Source: Platerodrilus igneus
Lineage: Eukaryota > Arthropoda > Insecta > Coleoptera > Lycidae
Assembly (NCBI GenBank): GCA_036346225.1
Contig: JARFIW010001343.1
Span: 372,001-436,000, forward strand
Length of the DNA stretch: 64,000 bases
Direction: 5' to 3'
Made by a program: the position numbers and the translations under genes. Numbering within the stretch: position 1 is the stretch's first letter; each line of letters begins with the position of its first letter. Shown one piece after another: positions 1-11,147 of the stretch. The notes beneath the pieces are model-generated. The model was not told the origin of the DNA. It saw only the letters and a program-made list of their open reading frames with translations, and did not search any database.

Positions 1-850
1 TACGTATCTAGTAATTTAAATATTTTTTGTGGTTAAGGGTTTTTATTTAATTTTATTTATATAATCTTTAGCTTTTATTATATTTAATTATACCCGTATG
101 AATTTAAAATATATGCAAATTATATCACCTTTCATCGCGATTTATTTGCCTCTCAAATAAAAAAATTAATTTGATCTTATATCAAGGTGTTCTTGCTTAC
201 ATTTAGCAATTTCAATATATTTAAATATTTAATATGTGTGTGTATATGTAAAAAACATGTTAAGACAGGCCACTCGTTATTTTATTCATGATTGCATCAC
301 CAAAATAATTTATACAACTCCACTGAACTCGTACCCGGATCTAAAATATAACCTTAAAATGTATGCAAATCATGTCGTTATTTAAAACGTGGTGAAGAAT
401 TTGGATGGCGATGTAATCATTCTCAAATGCGGAATAGGATTCCATAAGGTGTTCTGAACGGGGGCTTTGCACCCATTAGGTGATTAAATACTTCAGAGAT
501 TTTTAGGTTAAGCAAAAACATGCACGTGCTGAAGAATCTCCCGAGAATTTCAAAAAATTATTTTTGTATTAAATATATCATGTTAAAAAGAAACACAATA
601 TTTTAATGTTTTATTTACAAAAAATTACATTCTTTAATTGCCTCTATCTTTTTGTGGGTGGAGGTAGCAGATTCTTATTTAAATAAAATATAGATAAAAC
701 TTCCACATTAAGAAAAATGTATCTTAGTTAAATGTACGGGGATTTTATTAATTATAGTTTAGTAAAGTGCATGGTAGTTAATGACCTCGGGGTTGTGATA
801 TTTATAACAACATATCGATAGATGTAAATTATATATGGCAACTGCATAAC
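1..850. repeat. Polinton left terminal inverted region
   Basis: Several blocks here match, in reverse complement, blocks at 20,797-22,570. Left 233-545 pairs with about 21,675-21,990 (shared words include acatgttaagacagg and its complement). Left 60-232 pairs with about 22,405-22,570. Left 766-850 pairs with 20,797-20,860 (atatcgatatgttg-like core). Long terminal inverted repeats are diagnostic of Polinton/Maverick elements, and these flank the capsid, ATPase and integrase genes. The outer end is not in the window. The right arm carries about 415 bp (21,990-22,405) absent from the left, so the arms have diverged by indels. Confidence 0.75.
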
Positions 851-1022
851 TTCAAATTATTTTAGCATAATTGTTAATTACCAAAATTCACAATTTCTAC
901 TTCCGTTAAAAACACATTAAGAAAGTGCATCTTGGAGATTTTAATAACTATAGTTAGTAAGTAAGTAATACAAATTTTAAAACCTTGTACGTCGACAACT
1001 AATGGACTATTCATTTTAGACT

Positions 1023-2218
1023 TCACTCACAATATTGATTGCAGGATTGTAGCGGACCAAACGATCGTGTAGAATGAGGCAGTACGCTGTGAGTTTTAAG
1101 CGCTTCCTTCGTTTGAAATTCTAATCGTACGTCAACCTCTCCCACTTTCACTATTTCGTTTTGATGGGAACAATCGATGACTACAAGTGGAGCGTGCGTT
1201 TGAAATTCATTGGGTGTTAATATCGGTTTGCTGATACCCCCGTAGTACGATTGTTGAAACTGTGCATACATTTCATATAGTATAGAATAGCGATTGGTAT
1301 CGAAATCAATGTTAAGATTATCGTAAGGATACGTAGATGAACCCAGATGTAATTTCATATTGGTCAACTTAAGTGGTCAAACTGACTGCGTCCCTTTTTG
1401 CGCGATGTATCGGTTTGAAAGCAGACAATAACAAAACGTGGTTTCTCCACTTGAGAAGCCGTCTTCACAGCCCACGTATGCGTGTGTGTTGTATGTAATT
1501 CTGGATATTCGTGTAGTTCCCAACTGCGAAAGCTTATGTCCATGGTGACATTGCGTTGAATATGTTTGAGTAGTTTTAAGCGCTCTGCATCTGCAACGGA
1601 TATACGTGGAATCCGCCATGATATATGTGTAATAGTAATTTTGATTGACTCTTTGTTATCAGAATTCGATATAGCTGCATCGTCAGCACTACTTCTAATA
1701 AGAATAAGCTCCTGTTTGATATTCAAAAGAATTTTTCGGTAGTCCTCCGCAAATCCCAAAACCATGCGCAAGGGAATGCATACGTTGAAATGACTATTAG
1801 CATCAACGAGATCAAGCTTATCGATGGGGGACCAACCCGCGTTTCTAAAGCGACGACTTTCGCTATAATCGTAGGATAGGAAATTTTTAATAGTCGTAGT
1901 TATACCTGGATTACGAACTCGGTCAATAACCTTTCCACCAAGTTCATAACGAATTTCATCAAATAAAAATAAAACTCCGTTGTTGACAAAATCGGCTGTA
2001 GGCGAAACGCCACCCTCTGACTTATTCATTGTACCCTCAATATAAATTACGCTGTCCCATGGTAATGTATAGACATCTTCGTTTTCTATTGGAATCCGTA
2101 TAACATCGTTCTTCTCATACGTGGTATTGGAGTTCGGAGTATGCATATGTTTGTCGGCATTGACGATGGTTGTATCAAATATATCACGTTGCGTAACATT
2201 TAAAATATTACTATCCAT
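1023..2218 (-). pseudogene. Polinton major capsid protein (double jelly-roll), frameshifted
   Basis: Two minus-strand ORFs (2218-1364, 284 codons; 1367-1023, 114 codons) together have the length and order of a Polinton/adintovirus double jelly-roll major capsid protein of about 400 residues. Signature stretches are IRIPIENEDVYTLPWDS near the N-terminus, SWELHEYPELH in the middle and APLVVIDCSHQNE near the C-terminus. The coding frame changes near 1,365-1,380. A second change near 1,085-1,100 lets the conserved tail continue in another frame to a stop close to 1,020. In the family this protein forms the hexagonal capsomers of an icosahedral shell. It is the last gene of the minus-strand capsid block. 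It reads as a decayed copy; single-base assembly errors are the alternative. Confidence 0.85.
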
Positions 2219-2225
2219 TTTAGCT

Positions 2226-2350
2226 ATGTAGCACTTTGAGTCCTAATGTTTGCAGAAATTTAATGTTTTCCGGTGTTAATCAGTGCACTGGTGTCATGTA
2301 ACTGGTAAAGTTGCTGACAATGCGTCTATTAATAGGTTTTGGTGGTTTAT
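2226..2350 (-). other. possible short ORF between the capsid genes
   Basis: Between the penton-like and major capsid genes the minus strand has a broken short reading frame containing LTPENIKFLQTLGLKV just upstream of the capsid start at 2,218. Short proteins with a similar motif occur at this place in related elements as far as I recall. The frame holds at least one stop and I cannot fix a start codon, so this is a position note rather than a firm gene call. Confidence 0.35.
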
Positions 2351-2352
2351 GC

Positions 2353-3089
2353 TCATAGCACAAAACCATTGTTTAAAGACGCTTTAGATAAAGTGATGGT
2401 TTCCTGACGAAAAGTGATGAGATTACCGTTTTGATCAACTATTTTAACAATGATGCGATCGATGATTTGTGTATTAAGTGGCATATAGGTGACGTTCGCG
2501 GGGTTTTCAATAATCTTGTACCCTGCTGCAACTGCAGGAAAGAATTGATGCAAAATGTGTACAGGTTTGCTATTGCGATACGATCCGACCACAAGATTAC
2601 ATTTAATACATATAGAATTGATTGGAAAGACCTGTGCCGGATGGTCCGAAATAGCAGTAGTGAGAGCTGGCAGTTTACGTTTCTCAAAACTCAGCAACGA
2701 GCACGTGAATTTGGTTGTGTAAAATTCACTATACCTGATGCTTTGATTTCTGTATGTAAACTGTTATTATTGGCTCGAATATCAATAAGATAATGTTCGG
2801 ATGAAGTGCGTTCACGGGGATCGTTCAGATTACGTCGTACGAACTTATTAATATCTGCCACTTCATAAGTTCCTTCTGGTAAAATAAGCACGATGTCATC
2901 AATGTAAAATTTATTGTTTGCTTCCGTTACATTGGGAATTGAAAAATATGTATCAAAGTTTGTAAGACCAATAACGTATTTATGGTCATCATCGAGAACA
3001 ATTGGTGGGTTGATGATTGAGGTGAGCGTAGATTCAGTTCCAGTTAAAGTAAATGTATACATGTTCGGTGGTTGACGATAAACTAACAA
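2353..3089 (-). pseudogene. Polinton single jelly-roll penton-like minor capsid protein, frameshifted
   Basis: ORFs 3089-2691 (132 codons) and 2697-2353 (114 codons) are the N- and C-terminal halves of one protein of about 245 residues, joined across a frame change near 2,700-2,730. The N-terminal half has the motif YVIGLTNFDTYFSIPNV and ends in a region followed in the next frame by a C-terminal half with AGYKIIENP and IIVKIVDQNGN. These are hallmarks of the single jelly-roll (penton/minor capsid) protein of Polinton-like viruses. It should occupy the fivefold vertices of the capsid. It lies between the protease and the major capsid gene on the same strand, as expected for a structural block. 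Identity rests on motif recognition. Confidence 0.75.
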
Positions 3090-3223
3090 ATAGTCGTATT
3101 CGTAGTTGGGATGGGCTGTTAAAAAGCAAATTCCTGAAACACTTGCAATATATGGTTTTTAATCAAACACTTTATACAAAACAGTTAAAAAATACACTAA
3201 AAATCAATTAATATATAGCGTTG

Positions 3224-3595
3224 TTAGAAACTTAACGGATGATTTTTTTGCAGTAAAAATTTCAATACGAAGTGTCCACAGGTAACAGTGTTAAGCGGTT
3301 GAAATTGTTTATAATTATAATAGAGAGTGCATGGTCCTGATGAGGTTAAGTATTCGACAAGTTCCCTCGGAGGTCGTAGATTACCAATGCTATCATAATA
3401 GACTGCCCTTGAACCATCTTTTTTGTACGCGGTCCAATGAGTTCCCACACCAAGTGTAGTATCATGATTAAGAATACCACATTCTCGCCAACGAATTGTG
3501 TTTGGAAGTGAATTGCGCATGAATATTCCATGAAAGTGGGATATTGGTAACCGTTTTATGTATTTGTTCAAGTCAACATTGGTTAACGCTCGCAT
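3224..3595 (-). CDS. Adenain-type cysteine protease (Polinton PRO)
   Basis: This intact ORF of 123 codons starts at 3,595, nine bases after the stop of the upstream core-protein ORF. It contains the adenovirus-protease signature in order: GTHWTAYKK (catalytic His, about residue 70), YYDSIGN (acidic triad member) and TCGHFVLKFLLQ (nucleophilic Cys). In adenoviruses and Polintons this class C5/C48-related protease cleaves capsid and core precursors during particle maturation. It is somewhat shorter than typical homologues, so the N-terminus may be trimmed. It is one of the few genes of the element without an obvious break. Confidence 0.85.
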   Translation of the reverse strand: MRALTNVDLNKYIKRLPISHFHGIFMRNSLPNTIRWRECGILNHDTTLGVGTHWTAYKKDGSRAVYYDSIGNLRPPRELVEYLTSSGPCTLYYNYKQFQPLNTVTCGHFVLKFLLQKNHPLSF

Positions 3596-3603
3596 AGGTA
3601 GGT

Positions 3604-4440
3604 TTAACGAATGCGTTGAGGTCTTTTTTGTGGTCTTTGTTTACGCAAACCTTGCCCGTGTGTGAGAAAAGGCTTTAGGTACAGTCCATGTCCACGGCGA
3701 TAAGGTTTCAAATAGAGACCCTTTCCAAATGGCACAGCCTCTTGTGCCATATTATGTCGTTTTGCTTCCTCTAATTGTTGTTGCCCAAGTTTAGCATCGT
3801 TGACAGCTTTTGCAATCCCAGCTGCTCCATCCGACAACGCTTCAATTGCGGAAAGGGCTGCAAAAATAGGTATCAAAGGTAAGAAACCACCAGTTTTGGG
3901 TACAGGGATTACACGTGGGATGCCACGAACCTCATCCGCTATATCTTTAATCGGTGCCACTGCAAGTTTAGCAGTTTTAATAAGATCGGTCGGACGAACG
4001 TTTTTAATGCGTTCCCAAATGGTGCGAATTAAGCGCTTGAATGGTATACCACTTCCTGTACGTAGACGCTGACCACGTCGTTTTCCCTTACACCTTATCG
4101 TTTTCTTGCGACAACCCATGCCAAATTTAACTTAGGCGTTCATTGAAGCACCAACTGCAAATGCAGCAAATTTTTTCACCTAACGAAGCGTCGGGTGCAA
4201 TACGACGTTTTTTTGCTGTTTCAGCAAGACGTCGATCAGCTTGGTGTCAAGTTGTTAAGTCTGTAGAAAGATCGTAGGCGATGTCGTGTAGTTTGCAGGC
4301 TTGGTCTAAGGGATTACGACCTATATCACCACGCTCGAGGCGTTTCTGAAGCTTAGTACCCGGTTCACAGAAGCGATAGCCTGGTAAATGTAATTCTACC
4401 GGTATACGATTGATAGCACTATTGAGTAACCCCTAGCCAC
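3604..4440 (-). pseudogene. Phospholipase-A2 domain plus basic core protein, broken
   Basis: The open part (4119-3604, 171 codons) begins MGCRKKTIRCKGKRRG, has a hydrophobic stretch near the middle and carries a repeated GLYLKP motif near the C-terminus. This resembles the basic minor capsid/core protein of Polinton-like viruses. Upstream in the same direction (about 4,440-4,130) is a parvovirus-VP1-type phospholipase A2 domain with LPGYRFCEPGTKL and the catalytic pair in CKLHDIAYD (about 4,280-4,305). The two parts look like one fusion gene. The copy is interrupted by TGA at 4,247-4,249, a frame change near 4,170 and TAA at 4,132-4,134. The domain helps particles cross endosomal membranes in parvoviruses; that role here is inference. 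Confidence 0.7.
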
Positions 4441-4555
4441 GATAGGATTTCATTAATCTTGTCAGTCGAAAGGTTTAAAGGAGACTGGTCATGCGTGTAG
4501 AATTATTCGCTTAAATACTTACCATACTGCTATTACGTTTTAGTATATAGATAGA
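4441..4555. promoter_or_regulatory. Divergent intergenic region between capsid block and ATPase
   Basis: This short AT-rich gap separates the minus-strand structural genes from the plus-strand ATPase, so it should hold promoters for both. A TATA-like tatatagata lies about 10 bases before the ATPase start codon. No further motif can be defended. Confidence 0.3.
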
Positions 4556-5248
4556 ATGCGTCTGGTAAAGCAACAATTGGCGTTGCCAATTACGGACCAC
4601 AACTGCAGCAACAACACTAACGTGCATGGACTACTATTACCGTCAACAATACGGTGTATCATTACAGGTCCATCCAATTGTGGTAAAACTAATGTAGTCA
4701 TCGGTCTCTTGAAACATCCGAATGGTGTACGCTTTGAAAACGTTTATCTCTACTCAAAATCCTTGTATCAACCAAAGTATCAGTACCTAGACAGGTTATT
4801 ACAACCAATAAAACGAATAGGATATTTTGCGTTTAACAAATGGGATGCAATTGTTACTCCAGCGGATGCAAAACCTAATTCGATATTTATTTTCGATGAC
4901 GTGTCGTGCGATAAACAAAATGTAATGCGAGAATATTTTTCTTTGGGTCGACATAAGGCCATTGATTGTTTTTACTTATGTCAGACCTATTCCAAAATAC
5001 CTAAACAATTAATTAGAGACAATGCTAATGTCCTAGTGCTATTCAAACAAGACAAACTCAATTTAAAACACGTATACACTGACCTTGTAAACACGGATAT
5101 GTCGTTTAATTGGTTTAAAGAATTGTGCGGCGTATGCTGGCGAGATCGGTATGGGTTCCTGGTGATCAATAAAGATGGCGATTTGCAGAACGGTCGCTAC
5201 CGAAAAGGTTTTGACACCTATATATATACTTATAAAGCACATAAATAG
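4556..5248 (+). CDS. FtsK/HerA-type (A32-like) packaging ATPase of Polinton
   Basis: This intact 230-codon ORF has a P-loop (Walker A) GPSNCGKT at residues 38-45 and a Walker B segment FIFDDVSC with the acidic pair at 114-115. Next comes YFSLGRHKAIDCFYLCQTYSKIPKQLIRDN, the sensor region; the Q and downstream R are typical of genome-packaging ATPases of the PRD1-adenovirus lineage. The enzyme pumps DNA into preformed capsids using ATP. It is the first gene of the plus-strand block, divergent from the capsid genes, and its length is normal for Polinton ATPases. There is no frameshift or stop, in contrast to its neighbours. Confidence 0.9.
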   Translation: MRLVKQQLALPITDHNCSNNTNVHGLLLPSTIRCIITGPSNCGKTNVVIGLLKHPNGVRFENVYLYSKSLYQPKYQYLDRLLQPIKRIGYFAFNKWDAIVTPADAKPNSIFIFDDVSCDKQNVMREYFSLGRHKAIDCFYLCQTYSKIPKQLIRDNANVLVLFKQDKLNLKHVYTDLVNTDMSFNWFKELCGVCWRDRYGFLVINKDGDLQNGRYRKGFDTYIYTYKAHK

Positions 5249-5276
5249 CATATCACTTCCTACCCGTTTCTAGACG

Positions 5277-6247
5277 ATGGCAGACGACGTGAAAACCAAA
5301 CGAGAACTATAAAAGTACGAAAGGCAGTCAAGAAGAAATTACAAGCATTAAAAGCAGGTGTGCTTGAAAAGGAGCTTGCATTAAGTAAAGCCTATGCATC
5401 TATTACAAAACGTTTACAAACACTTCAGACCGGTCTGCTGAAAGATATTAAACAGGAGTCCAAGATTGAAAGCCAGCACTGGTCACCACCACAACATGAT
5501 GTACAATCTACTCCTAAAAGACGTCCTAAATTTCTCGATCGGGTGCGCAGTTCCACACCAATCGCCGCACCACCAATAGAGGAAGCATGGGAACACAATC
5601 CTCATAGCCCAGTCCAGCCTGTGGAGTCCACCTTCGAAGAATCGGAGAGTAGCGGCAACACTCCAGAGACCCATACAGAGTACGAACGGTACCTAAACAG
5701 CGAAGAACATCAGACCTATTTACAACGATTCTTATCATCGGTAAGATACTATGTGGATAATCTGTTTTCCAACTTTACTGGTAATTATAACAATGACACG
5801 GAGCTCTTGCACAGGGATAAAGTACGTTTTAATCCGGAGACAGGAAAATTAATGATTGGTGATTCGGACATTATCTTCGCGATTGGTGAAAAGGTGTGTG
5901 TAGAACGATTTTGCTACAACGGTAGCAAAGGGTTGTATGAGCAACTGTTCCTTCTCAATCCTTTGGGTAAATTCTCACTTAAAGAAATTAACGATTATGC
6001 AGACATTAAAAAAAGAAGTAATGCAATGTATAGCTTACGACAGCAAACTATGAACCCGAGTGGTCGTGGTCTACTCATGGATTATAACGAGAAGCCACTA
6101 GAGTATGTATAGTTTGATGATCCCAACGAACTGTGTGAATGGCTCAAGCTTCTGGTCGCCTCGCAAGATGCAGGTAACACCGGTCACACCAACGAAATTA
6201 CATCGATTATGGAAGAATTACGCGAATTGCGTATAATAGCGTAGATT
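5277..6247 (+). pseudogene. Polinton conserved accessory protein with in-frame amber
   Basis: The open stretch 5360-6112 (250 codons) has a charged coiled-coil-like N-terminus, a Pro/Ser-rich middle (about residues 35-110) and a conserved C-terminal part with VRFNPETGKLMIGDSDI and LYEQLFLLNP. I recognise this as a common unnamed Polinton/adintovirus protein; its function is unknown. TAG at 6110-6112 interrupts it, but the same frame continues for 44 recognisable codons (DDPNELCEW, then VASQDAGNTGH) to a stop near 6,245. Upstream, a start at 5277 lies in another frame, with the frame change near 5,307-5,315. The gene is therefore longer than the open part and is probably inactive. Confidence 0.65.
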
Positions 6248-6349
6248 GTGCGGCTTGTTATTCATTATCACGATGGTTATCGACAAGTTTGGACATGCGT
6301 CTGACTGTGCTTCATATATTTCTTATGATGATTACTACGACTTGACAAT

Positions 6350-6784
6350 ATGAGATTAGCGCGCGTCGCTACACCACAAGAAGATGATGATGCAGTCACG
6401 AAAGCGTACTTAGAATCGCGGTTAGCAACGTATCACTAGCAAGAGGGCGAACCAACGCTTGGAAGTGGTTCCACTATTCAACAGTATATAGACAGGCTTG
6501 TGAAGGAGACAACAAACAGTATGATAACACAATTCTTGCGCAAGTATGTTACAAGAGCAGACTTTAACCATTTTGAAGAGATGATGAGTAACCTTGTTCC
6601 AGTCACTGTGAACACTATTGTTGCACAAATCGTAACCAAACGGGTAGATGATTCTATGAATAGCATATATAAGACATTAGACGCTGCTATTCAACAAGTG
6701 AAAGCACAATTTAGAATAGACATTGCACGAATACAAGCAGATATTCAACAGTTGCAAGAGAAACCTAAAAACGCACGCATATAG
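6350..6784 (+). pseudogene. Small coiled-coil protein of Polinton with in-frame amber
   Basis: An ATG at 6350 opens a frame that meets TAG at 6437-6439 and then runs open to 6784. The longest ATG-started part is 6500-6784, 94 codons. Before the TAG the protein is acidic (PQEDDDAV); after it the protein is helical with heptad-like spacing (LDAAIQQVKAQFRIDIARIQADI), suggesting a coiled-coil trimer or fibre-like component. I cannot name the family. It sits between the accessory protein and the integrase on the same strand with short gaps, so it belongs to the same transcription block. Confidence 0.5.
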
Positions 6785-6816
6785 CCGTCAACCATACACA
6801 CACACATATTAGCAAT

Positions 6817-7734
6817 ATGTCTGTAAAGGAGCAAATCGTCCACGAGTTACATAAGCCTGCTCAGATTAACTTTCCTAGAAGACATGTAATCACAAAAGGA
6901 TTAAACGAGCTGTTTCAAGCCGATTTGGTGGAAATGATCCCATATGCAAAGATGAATAAAGGATTTAGAAACATTCTAGTTGTTATCGATGTATTTTCTA
7001 AATACTTATGGGCCGTACCAGTTAAGCGCAAGACGGGTAAGGCTGTTTCAAACGCTTTTCAATCAATTTTCAACAAAGACCATCGTATTCCACAGTACAT
7101 TCAAACGGATTTGGGAACAGAATTTTATAATTCAACATTTAAGGCTTTAATGAAAAAATATGAGATTATACATTATAGTGTGTACAGCAATAAAAAAGCT
7201 TGCGTAGTAGAACGCATCAATTGTACCTTAAAGTCAAAAATGTGGAAACAATTCAGTTTGAATGGTTCGTATCGATGGCTGAATATACTATCCTCACTCG
7301 TGGCTGCATATAACAACACCAAACATGGAACAATCGGCATGCGACCTGTAGATGTGTCAAAACGCAATGAACGCAAACTTTTCAATACAGTATACAGTAC
7401 GATCAAAACAGTTAACTTAAAGAGTAAAAAATTTTCTGTTAGGGAGCATGTTCGCATTAGTAAACATAGAGGTCAATTTACTAAGGGATACACACCAGAT
7501 TGGTCTAACGAAATTTTTACGGTGTACAAAGTGCATTTGACTAATCCTTTAACGTACCTATTGCGCGATAGTCGAGGACAACCAATATTAGGCGGCTTCT
7601 ATGCAGAAGAACTTCAACGAACATACTATCCGGATGTATATTTAGTGGAAAAAGTATTGAAGAGAGTTGAAAATCAAGTATATGTGAAATGGTTAAATTT
7701 AGATTCTAGCCATAATAGTTGGATATCCAAAAAT
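6817..7734 (+). pseudogene. Polinton DDE integrase with chromodomain, cut by an LTR element
   Basis: The retroviral-type integrase core has its catalytic Asp in FQADLVEM (residue 36), second Asp in IQTDLGTEF (98) and Glu in ACVVERINCT (132). A KFSVREHVRISK motif follows (SH3-like region), then a C-terminal chromodomain with VYVKWLNL and NSWISKN. The family inserts Polinton DNA into the host genome. At codon 306 the ORF enters the LTR of a gypsy element and continues for 51 foreign codons to 7890. The native end resumes at 18,279, after the 10.5 kb insertion, with three codons and a stop at 18,288-18,290. The N-terminal zinc-binding region seen in some relatives is not evident. Confidence 0.9.
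7731..7734. repeat. Target site duplication aaat, left copy
   Basis: The four bases aaat flank the left LTR here and the right LTR at 18,275-18,278. A 4-bp duplication is typical for Ty3/gypsy integration. Confidence 0.8.
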
Positions 7735-8518
7735 TCTTACGGTTTAAAAGTCAAATTCTTACACTTAAAAGTTCATAAATATATCGCGCAAGCGCGGAAT
7801 AAGCGACGCCACGGGCAGTGGGTAACGCTAACCTTTGTACAGATTTTGGCGCGCCCATCTGTCAATGACGTCACCAATGCACAAATTTAATACGCAATTA
7901 TCGGAAAATATAAATTTAAGACAATAGTTTATAACCGCGAACAAATTAAGCAATTTGAGTACTTACATAGAAATCCGACGTCCTGCGGGGTTGAGTTAAA
8001 GTTGGCTTCTGTTCAAGTCCATCAGGGCTACGGATGACCCTTTTAAGGCAATTAACGGAGGGTACGCATAACGTAAATCCAAATCGCTCGGACGGAATCT
8101 CAGGGCTCCACTCCGGGGTGATTAAAGATGGTGCTCCGGCGTGGAATGCGGTTCAGCCACGGCTGCAAATTACCTCTACCTATGTAGGGAAAGACAGGAG
8201 CAGGTAGAAGGGCGACAAACAAAGATAATCAGGCAAGGATATCTACATAAATATAGATAAAGGCACGATACGATACCTAACACGACCACACTTCTTGAAG
8301 TCCCAGGCAAAAAAGCCACGTTACCGAGTCTCCTGGAAATACTTCCCCCACCTTTGTTCTTTCACGCGTCGGCGCGAAGTTCCCGCGCGATCTCGCGCAA
8401 ACGCACTCTGACGTGACGGAATTACGTGCACCGAGTCTTTTGAATTTATGGCGCGAAACTTCCGCACATCAAAATTAACCTAAAAAATGTTTAAGTGCCA
8501 ATTTATTGGCACGTAACA
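7735..8518 (-). repeat. 3' LTR of the gypsy element
   Basis: This is the same 784-bp sequence as 17491-18274 with about 15 substitutions by eye. The right end reads ggcacgtaaca, the complement of the TGTTACGTGCC start. No clear polypurine tract is visible next to it on the coding strand (the adjacent bases there are pyrimidine-rich), which is odd for a gypsy element. Confidence 0.9.
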
Positions 8519-11147
8519 ATCGCGACAAAGCCACAAAAGAAAAAACTTAAAAAAAGAAAAAGTCTGTTAGCACAGTAACAGCTTAAAATCTAAGTCCTAA
8601 CTACCCTACATAAAACCTAACTTAAAACCTACAAAATGTTTATATAAGGCGCCACCTGGTTTTTTCGACCGATAACACGTCTACCGAAGTACCAGGAAAC
8701 GGAAAATGTAGCCCCATTGTTTTTGACTACACTAATAATCGACAGCACAAATTTGTCGGGGAGCATGAAACACTACTTAAATTAAAACGGATGCGACAAG
8801 TCGCCTAACCTATCTAAACTAAAGCTAACATTAAAGTTTTTACGTGCAAACACACATGAGGGTTGCATCAAAACTGTTCTTTGTTGGCAAAAAGTGCCCA
8901 AATCTAAAAATGTTCATGAGAGTGCGTTAGTCTACACTCTAGCAAATTTTTGTTACTGGTACTTTGGTTTTCTAACGATACACATCAAAACTTGTCCATG
9001 ACAATGTTTGTGAATCAACAAATTTACCAAAAGTACCACCCTACTAAATCCTTACATGGCTAACCTAACAAATTACATTTCTATATCAGGTTAGCTTTTT
9101 CACTTAAATTTCAAGAAAAATAATTCCCACGTCTGGTCATAAATACCAAACGTTAGGAAGATAAAAAGATAAGACAAGATCTCAAATTGTTGTTAAAGAT
9201 AATAGATAAGATAACGATATTAAGCTTAAATTGTTATCATCAAAGGTAATAGATAAGATAACGGTATTAAGCTTTAGTTATTATTTGAGATACTAGGTAA
9301 GATAACGCGATATTAAGCTAAAGTTATTATTAGAGATAGTAGGCAAGGTAACGCGAAATTAAACAAAAGTTATTACTAAATATAATAGGTAAGATAACGC
9401 GAAATTAACTAAAGTTATTACTAACAGTAGTCGGTAAGATAACGATGCTAAACTAAGGTTATTATCTAAGATAATAAATAAGGTAAAGGTATTAACTTAG
9501 ATATTATCAAAGATAATAGATAAAGATAACGATAGAGTGGCTCCGTGGAGCAGTTAAATGGGCATTTCTCGTACCCTCTAAAAAGAGCAACCTGTGAAGC
9601 AGGTCCGTTTACAAGAAACGGCACGAGGGACCGGCAAAAGCATTTGGGTGCATCCCTGCACCCGGCGTTAATCGATATTGGTGATACCATCACCTGATAC
9701 CCACACGATATATATCGACATAGATATAAACTCATTCACTCACACATTCACACACTCATACATACCTTCACTGCCAGTGCCCATGCGCTGACAGCGGCAC
9801 CGCATGACCTCACGAAAGATTCCCAGAGACGGGGTCCAGGTGTCTGTGAAAACCTCCCGTGCAACCACACGGTGACTACCGGAAATGAAAAGGCAGAGAA
9901 ACAGGAACGGTAAAACGAAGGAGGTGGTTATTTGGAATGCATAAGAGGCACTTCCAGGTAGAAGAAAGTAGAGGAAGGGCTCGCATTGAGCAAAAGAGCC
10001 AGAGAAAGGTGGATAGCAAAGCACTACTCAACCAGCCAATGTAGCAGTAGCCCGGAGTGAGGGAACATCACTCTTATGTGGCAGACGGGTGTTCCGGGAC
10101 GAGAACAGGTCCACCGAAAGAAGAATAAGGCAGAAACGGAGACAGCGGGATATGAAAAAGTAGAGTTTTTGGACATTCGTCTGAGAGAAGGTAGAGAGTT
10201 GTCCCTATTGAAACAGCGCAGTCTGAAGGACCACCTGCGATATTAATCCGACAAGATAAGGTATCATACGTTAACAATTCACTAGACTCTTAAGAGAACT
10301 AGTACGATCATTTTCCTAACGAGTGCATCCACTACGATAAGAAAATCAGACAAAAGTTGACACAACAACTTAAAAGTATCAATACGGATACATTCCCACA
10401 AAAACAAACTGTTTTAAGGTAGTTTTTTTAAAACGGTAGCACCCTAAACACAACGATGCCTAATTATAAGCTGTTAAATACAGCTACACTGTCCCCATAT
10501 GCTAAAACAACCGAGAATTTAATAAGATATCAATAAGCGATAGCACCTCACCACAAAGTTCAATAAAAAACAATGAAAAACAAGTTTATAAGTTATGGTG
10601 ATATAGTAGAAAAAGAAAGAAATAATGATATAGTATAATTTGGGCGCCTGCAATAATTCAGAAGAAAAACACATGGAATAGGCAATCCTAGTTTTTTGCA
10701 ACTGCAAACATGAACTATTTCTTACAATGGCATAGGCTGCGCATGTCCTATGTGAGCCCAAGGAAGAAAAACATCCACTCTAACATAAGCTAAAACCAAT
10801 CATAAAAATTCAATGAGTTATTACAACCAAAGTTACGACAATTACCACACAAAATTAAATGACGTAAGTAAAAATACTAAAAACCAAATAATATGCTGTT
10901 GGAAAGGTTCGAGGATTAATTAAATGAAAGAACAGAGTTATATTGGGGGGTGTAGAGAATGAAGCGATATATAAGTAACGGTATGGTCAAGGAAAAGTCA
11001 ACCAAAAGAAAAAGACGGCTAATTTAAGGTAAGTGAAGTTAAACGTGTAAGAAATATACAAGAGAGGAAATAAACGATTAAATTTAGTAATTGATGGTGA
11101 GAACAGAAAATATTAGGTAAATTGTGAGGAAAATGGATCGTGAAAAC
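8519..11147. other. Non-coding 3' tail of the gypsy element
   Basis: About 2.6 kb between the integrase end and the 3' LTR. No envelope gene or convincing ORF is seen on either strand. It contains the ~45-bp minisatellite at 9,200-9,535 and a GC-richer patch at 9,540-10,250 of unknown origin. Confidence 0.5.
9200..9535. repeat. ~45-bp minisatellite, about eight copies
   Basis: The phrase aataggtaagataacg recurs with variation at 9201, 9248, 9292, 9338, 9384, 9429, 9473 and 9515, giving spacings of 42-47 bp. Each unit continues with a weaker taaagttatta block. It lies inside the tail of the gypsy element. Confidence 0.75.

Noticed and set aside
7735..7890. Extended C-terminus of the Polinton integrase
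   Set aside because: These codons are LTR sequence: the same stretch recurs at 17,491 and the native end is at 18,279-18,290.
9539..9720. A tRNA-like or SINE-like head (ggctccgtggagcag)
   Set aside because: It shares the first bases with the SINE at 29,875, but no B box or target duplication is visible.
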